Position numbers and translations under genes: made by a program. 5,937 nt of DNA from an uncultured Collinsella sp. (GTDB lineage: Bacteria > Actinomycetota > Coriobacteriia > Coriobacteriales > Coriobacteriaceae): positions 1-5,937 of the forward strand of contig CABULX010000123.1 in NCBI GenBank assembly GCA_902492545.1, read 5' to 3'. Below the pieces are notes generated by a model. That model saw only the letters and a list, made by a program, of their open reading frames with translations, had not been told where the DNA came from and did not search any database. This document shows positions 5,812-5,937 of this stretch, in pieces. Position 1 is the first letter of the stretch; each line of letters opens with the position of its first letter.

Positions 5812-5937
5812 CACACGCGTGCACAGACTGTCGGTTCGACGTAGAAGCCTCAGCCGTAGCAACGGATTGCCCAGCGAGAGATCGCCACGGGCGGATATTA
5901 AACTGCAAAGACGAGCGTCGGAAAGACACGCCGAGGT
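5812..5937. other. Non-coding right flank, no gene recognised
   Basis: No open frame, tRNA or family motif is visible in the last 126 bases. There is an 8-bp palindrome CACGCGTG (5814-5821) and a short GTCG-gtt-CGAC repeat. The junction between the IS right end and chromosome should lie in or just before this stretch. The locally AT-richer GGATATTAAACTGCAAAGAC (about 5892-5911) may be chromosomal intergenic DNA, possibly a promoter, but no paired -35/-10 is convincing. Confidence 0.4.

Noticed and set aside
4377..5816. 479-residue open frame on the minus strand across the whole transposase
   Set aside because: It lies antisense to a transposase with all catalytic motifs intact, is proline/glycine/arginine/leucine-rich low-complexity sequence and shows no family motif. 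Long antisense frames are common opposite GC-rich genes.
4402..5863. TAGCAAC at 4402-4408 and 5857-5863 as a possible target duplication
   Set aside because: A 7-base match is weak, IS110 elements usually make no clear duplication, and it would put the tmk -10 candidate inside the element. Kept only as a possible boundary clue.

Overview
The window looks like chromosomal DNA from a high-GC actinobacterium, most likely class Coriobacteriia (Collinsella or a close relative). I infer this from the uniformly GC-rich codon use, the gene order tmk-holB-PSP1/RicT-comF, and a transposase that resembles IS110 proteins I associate with Collinsella. No database search was run, so the genus is an impression.

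Layout. Positions 1-4361 carry a minus-strand housekeeping block, read right to left: tmk (thymidylate kinase, 4361-3678), holB (DNA polymerase III delta', 3676-2549), a PSP1/RicT protein (2558-867) and a ComF-family phosphoribosyltransferase (from a TTG at 764, running off the left edge). tmk and holB are 1 nt apart and holB overlaps ricT by 10 nt, each with a good Shine-Dalgarno, so these three are almost certainly one translationally coupled operon. A 102-nt gap with two inverted repeats separates ricT from comF. One of these repeats buries the comF ribosome binding site.

The right part (about 4425 to somewhere after 5711) is an insertion sequence of the IS110 family. It points away from the operon and carries a DEDD transposase. 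Its codon use is foreign to the neighbours: by hand count AGG is 26 of 48 arginine codons, against none of 14 in tmk. The leader in front of the transposase can be drawn as two successive GC-clamped stems with large loops, which is the layout expected of an IS110 bridge RNA. The sequence after the transposase stop is also rich in short hairpins. The exact element ends could not be fixed by eye. The last ~120 bases hold no gene I can support.

How the genes fit together: Tmk makes dTDP for DNA synthesis, delta' is part of the clamp loader, and RicT in Bacillus acts with RicA and RicF on RNase Y-dependent mRNA maturation. The tmk-holB-yaaT neighbourhood is known from Firmicutes; here it lacks yaaQ and yaaR. 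The most unusual protein feature is the ~250-residue disordered, arginine-cluster tail on RicT. The most unusual DNA features are the IS110 leader, sitting directly against the tmk promoter region, and the comF hairpin.
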